NCBI RefSeq assembly: GCF_040182365.1
Contig: NZ_CP144460.1
Span: forward strand, 930,001-994,000
Length of the DNA stretch: 64,000 nt
Direction: 5' to 3'
DNA from: Xanthomonas sp. 10-10
GTDB lineage: Bacteria; Pseudomonadota; Gammaproteobacteria; Xanthomonadales; Xanthomonadaceae
In this document: piece after piece, positions 62,597 through 64,000 of the stretch
How positions within the stretch are numbered: the stretch's first letter is position 1
Layout of the letters: each line of letters starts with the position of its first letter
The notes under the pieces: generated by a model
The model's input: the letters and a program-made list of their open reading frames with translations, nothing else
The model's database searches: none
What the model was told of the DNA's origin: nothing
Position numbers and translations under genes: made by a program

Positions 62597-64000
62597 ATGG
62601 ACACCGTGCGCGCCAGCATTTCCTATGCGTTCGCCAAGCGCCACGGCGTGGTGCTGCTCGGCAGCGACAGCGCCGCGCAGATCGGCCTACGCGAAGGCGG
62701 CGATGTGCAGGCCCTGATCGAGTTGCGGCGGGCGCTGGGCATGCCGTTGCAGGTGCGCACCTTGGTGCCGGCGGTGTTCGACCGGCACGTGTCGGAGATC
62801 TACGCCGATGCCGGCATGGAGCAGGGCGTGCAGGTCGAGGCGCTGGACCTGCACGGCAGCCTGGATTCGTTGATCGACGATATCCCCACTGCCGATCTGC
62901 TCGACAGCCAGGACGACGCGCCGATCATCCGCCTGATCAACGGCATCATCGCCGAAGCCGCGCGCCTGGGCGCCTCCGATGTGCATCTGGAGTCCTACGA
63001 ATCGCGCTTGCGCGTGCGGCTGCGCGTGGATGGGGTGATGCGCGAAGCGGCCACCTTGCCCGGGCGCATCGCGCCGCTGCTGGTGTCGCGGGTCAAGGTG
63101 ATGGCACGGCTGGATATCGCCGAAAAGCGCGTGCCGCAGGACGGCCGTGTGTCGCTGGTGATGGGCGCCAAGGCGCTGGACGTACGCGTGTCCACGCTGC
63201 CCACGCGCAACAGCGAGCGGGTGGTGCTGCGTATCCTGGACAAGGAGCAGGGCACCTTGTCGTTGACGCAGCTGGGCATGCCCGCGGCAGTGATGCACAC
63301 CGTGCAGCGCGCATTGCAGGTACCCAATGGAATCGTGCTGGTGACCGGTCCCACCGGCTCGGGCAAGACCACCACCTTGTACGCCGCGCTGAGCCTGCTC
63401 AACGATGGCTCGCGCAATATCCTTACCGTCGAAGACCCGGTGGAATACGCCATCGACGGCGTCGGTCAGACCCAGGTCAACGCGCGGGTGGGCATGACCT
63501 TTGCCGCCGGTCTGCGCGCCATCCTCCGCCAGGACCCGGACGTGGTGATGATCGGTGAGATCCGCGATGCCGAGACCGCGCAGATTGCGGTGCAGGCCAG
63601 TCTCACCGGCCATCTGGTGCTGTCCACCGTGCACACCAACGATGCGGTGGGCGCGGTCACGCGCCTGCGCGATATGGGGATCGAACCGTTTCTGCTGGCC
63701 TCGAGCCTGCGCCTGATTCTGGCGCAGCGGCTGGTGCGGCGGCTGTGCCCGCAGTGCCGCGCGCCACGGCCATTGGATGCAGCCGCACGGCAGCTGCTTG
63801 CGGTCGATGACGGTGGCGGTGCGACGGTGTACGCCGCGGTCGGCTGCGCGGTGTGCCATCACAGCGGTTATGCCGGGCGCGTGGGCGTTTACGAAGCCAT
63901 CGCGGTAGACGATGCGATGCGCCGACTGATCGGCGACAACGCCGACGAGGATGCGCTGGCAGCAGTCGCTTTCGCACGCGCGCCGCGGTTGGGCGACGCC
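62597..64000 (+). CDS. gspE: Type II secretion ATPase GspE (XcsE), 3' truncated by the window edge
   Basis: 468 codons open from the ATG at 62597 to the last base. N-terminal domain, then the AAA-type motor: Walker A GPTGSGKT (251-258), Asp box TVEDPVEY, Walker B RQDPDVVMIGEIRD, His box LVLSTVHTND. The zinc-binding four-cysteine module is CPQC with CAVC, typical of GspE. About 30-50 residues are expected beyond the window. It follows gspD by four bases. Confidence 0.95.
   Translation, partial: MDTVRASISYAFAKRHGVVLLGSDSAAQIGLREGGDVQALIELRRALGMPLQVRTLVPAVFDRHVSEIYADAGMEQGVQVEALDLHGSLDSLIDDIPTADLLDSQDDAPIIRLINGIIAEAARLGASDVHLESYESRLRVRLRVDGVMREAATLPGRIAPLLVSRVKVMARLDIAEKRVPQDGRVSLVMGAKALDVRVSTLPTRNSERVVLRILDKEQGTLSLTQLGMPAAVMHTVQRALQVPNGIVLVTGPTGSGKTTTLYAALSLLNDGSRNILTVEDPVEYAIDGVGQTQVNARVGMTFAAGLRAILRQDPDVVMIGEIRDAETAQIAVQASLTGHLVLSTVHTNDAVGAVTRLRDMGIEPFLLASSLRLILAQRLVRRLCPQCRAPRPLDAAARQLLAVDDGGGATVYAAVGCAVCHHSGYAGRVGVYEAIAVDDAMRRLIGDNADEDALAAVAFARAPRLGDA

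Noticed and set aside
60475..62619. A 714-codon minus-strand frame opposite gspD
   Set aside because: Shadow of the secretin gene. The plus-strand product has all secretin motifs.

Overview
The window is chromosomal DNA of a GC-rich gammaproteobacterium, almost certainly a Xanthomonas. The signs are an effector with a C-terminal XVIPCD-like domain next to a lipoprotein (the bacterial-killing type IV secretion arrangement), a perfect plant-inducible promoter (PIP) box in front of a secreted polygalacturonase, a C-D-E ordered second type II secretion (Xcs) locus, several TonB-dependent receptors, and many short GGGAATCGGGAATGGGG-type repeats in the gaps. No tRNA, rRNA, CRISPR array, insertion sequence or prophage was seen.

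Layout. 1-4341: 3' end of a YVTN beta-propeller gene, a zinc alcohol dehydrogenase and a TonB receptor, probably a PQQ-linked alcohol catabolism block. After a 0.9 kb gap full of nested palindromes comes a convergent AcoR-type sigma-54 activator (5268-7241) whose sigma-54 contact loop reads GAFTDA. 7731-10886: an effector/immunity cassette bounded by two 90-bp direct repeats, each the 3' end of the neighbouring PfkB kinase gene. 11996-18224: the rod-shape operon mreBCD-mrdA-rodA; mreC has a long tail made of dispersed repeats. 18400-19939: polygalacturonase behind the PIP box. 20602-28018: mltB, rlpA, dacC, a convergent lpxR-like gene, ybeD, lipB, lipA; then prc. 30718-32524: TauE/SafE permease with a divergent LysR regulator.

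33439-38370 is the most interesting part. A NadM-Nudix enzyme and NadV together convert nicotinamide to NAD. They are followed, with overlaps, by a radical SAM enzyme and a methyltransferase/nucleotidyltransferase fusion. nadM and nadV each have a nearly identical leader hairpin exactly 43 nt before the start codon, followed by a second, different hairpin over the Shine-Dalgarno, which looks like an undescribed cis-regulatory element. 38444-44113: envelope proteins (DUF2242-like lipoprotein, glycine zipper protein, an exported protein resembling Bacillus transglutaminase Tgl, a BON protein) plus 6-phosphogluconate dehydrogenase and a Gfo/Idh/MocA oxidoreductase. 44841-48595: a three-gene phosphorelay. 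48686-51849: folK, a pteridine-reductase-like SDR, a MidA-like methyltransferase and a VanZ-like protein.

52075-59553: a TonB receptor with a 14/16 match to the Zur operator over its -10 region, a prolyl-4-hydroxylase-like oxygenase, and a beta-helix lipoprotein paired with a second large TonB receptor directly upstream of the Xcs secretion genes gspC, gspD and gspE (gspE runs off the window). Gene functions are read from motifs and synteny; no database search was possible.
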